In this document: piece by piece, positions 63,311 through 64,000 of the stretch
Position numbering within the stretch: the first letter of the stretch is position 1
Layout of the letters: every line of letters starts with the position of its first letter
Source of the DNA: Petrolisthes cinctipes
Lineage: Eukaryota; Arthropoda; Malacostraca; Decapoda; Porcellanidae
Assembly (NCBI GenBank): GCA_033782935.1
Contig: JAWQEG010000167.1
Location: forward strand, 1,141,001 to 1,205,000
Direction: 5' to 3'
Length of the DNA stretch: 64,000 nt
Made by a program: the position numbers and the translations under genes
The notes under the pieces: model-generated
What the model saw: the letters and a program-made list of their open reading frames with translations, nothing else
Told to the model about the DNA's origin: nothing
Databases searched by the model: none

Positions 63311-64000
63311 GCCTGTATTTTGAAAATACATTAACACGGAGTAGGCATGTACAGATCGTTTTTGGGATAAAAAATATTGAATTTTAGGGTGTTTTGAGCC
63401 TGAATTTAAGATATAAACGGATACAGAAGATGCATGCACATATCGACTTTGGGCACCTAAAATATCGATTTTTAATATGTTTTGGGCCTGTATTTTGAAA
63501 ATACTCTAACACGGAGTAGGCATGTACAGATCGCTTCTGGGACCCAAAACAATCGAATTTTAGGTTGTTTTGAACCTGAATTAGGGATATACACGTGTAC
63601 AGAAGATGCATACACATTTTGACTTTGGGCACATAAAATATCGATTTTGAGCATGTTTTGGGCCTGTATTTTGAAAATACTCTAACACGGAGTAGGCATG
63701 TACAGATCGCTTCTCGGACACAAAAATATCGAATATTCGGGTGTTTTGAGTCTAAATTTGAGATATAAACGGGTACAGAAGATGCATGCACATATCGACT
63801 TTGGGCACCCAAAATATCGATTTTGAGCATGTTTTGGGCCTGTATTTTTAAAATACTCCAACACTGATTAGACACGTACAGATCGCTTCTGGAACCCAAA
63901 TAAATCGAATTTTAGGGTGTTCTGAGCCTGAATTTGAGATATGAACGGGTACAGAAGATGCACGCACATATCGACTTTGGGCACCTAAAATATTGATTTT

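Larger units (their letters stand above)
40334..64000. repeat. 176-bp satellite array, right arm (about 134 monomers)
   Basis: The same satellite resumes immediately after the truncated retrotransposon, in the same orientation and with the same monomer subtypes, and runs off the end of the window. Phase counting from 40468 to 63990 gives about 134 monomers with a mean near 175.5 bp. This arm holds its own higher-order blocks: an 8-monomer duplication at 40.8-43.0 kb, 7-, 13- and 16-monomer shifts at 49.8-53.8 kb, and a 13/12/11-monomer series at 54.5-61 kb. No gene or other element is visible in it. Confidence 0.98.

Noticed and set aside
1..64000. CRISPR-like periodic repeats
   Set aside because: Repeats are contiguous 176-bp units with no unique spacers, and the sequence is eukaryotic; this is satellite DNA.

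Overview
This window is eukaryotic, almost certainly from an animal. About 58 kb of it is one head-to-tail satellite DNA with a 176-bp monomer (roughly 331 copies, all in the same orientation). A single GC-rich retrotransposon of about 5.7 kb interrupts the satellite. There are no host genes, no RNA genes and no CRISPR array. The species cannot be named from this sequence. Spliceosomal introns, a long AT-rich satellite with higher-order repeats and a DIRS-type retroelement fit an invertebrate or other metazoan centromere or pericentromere, but that placement is inference.

Layout. Positions 1-34616 are satellite (about 197 monomers by phase counting). Positions 34617-40333 are a tyrosine-recombinase (DIRS/Ngaro-type) retrotransposon in + orientation, cut off at its 3' end. 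Positions 40334-64000 are satellite again (about 134 monomers). The monomer is two diverged 88-bp halves, and each half divides cleanly into four 22-bp blocks. Monomers fall into recognisable subtypes. These are arranged in higher-order blocks whose shifts are near-exact multiples of 176 bp: 3, 4, 5, 7, 8, 11, 12, 13 and about 55 monomers. The freshest array is a five-monomer (878-bp) repeat at about 29.2-33.2 kb. A 13-, 12-, then 11-monomer series lies at 54.5-61 kb.

Retrotransposon. It has a 5' non-coding region, a gag-like ORF1, an ORF2 with reverse transcriptase, RNase H and a Dam-methylase-like region, and the start of a tyrosine recombinase (ORF3). The satellite resumes before the recombinase catalytic domain. 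Hand translation across GT...AG boundaries gives four introns (374, 117, 100 and 207 bp) that all keep the reading frame; three of them are strongly supported. The third coding exon is read in two frames, as the ORF1 tail and the ORF2 head. An AG 16 nt downstream of the main acceptor would join ORF1 in frame to ORF2, which suggests alternative splicing as a gag-pol switch. ORF1 and ORF2 are open throughout, so the copy looks young, but the missing recombinase makes it non-autonomous.

All alignments, counts and joins were done by eye and by hand. Block edges in the satellite are approximate to a few tens of bases.
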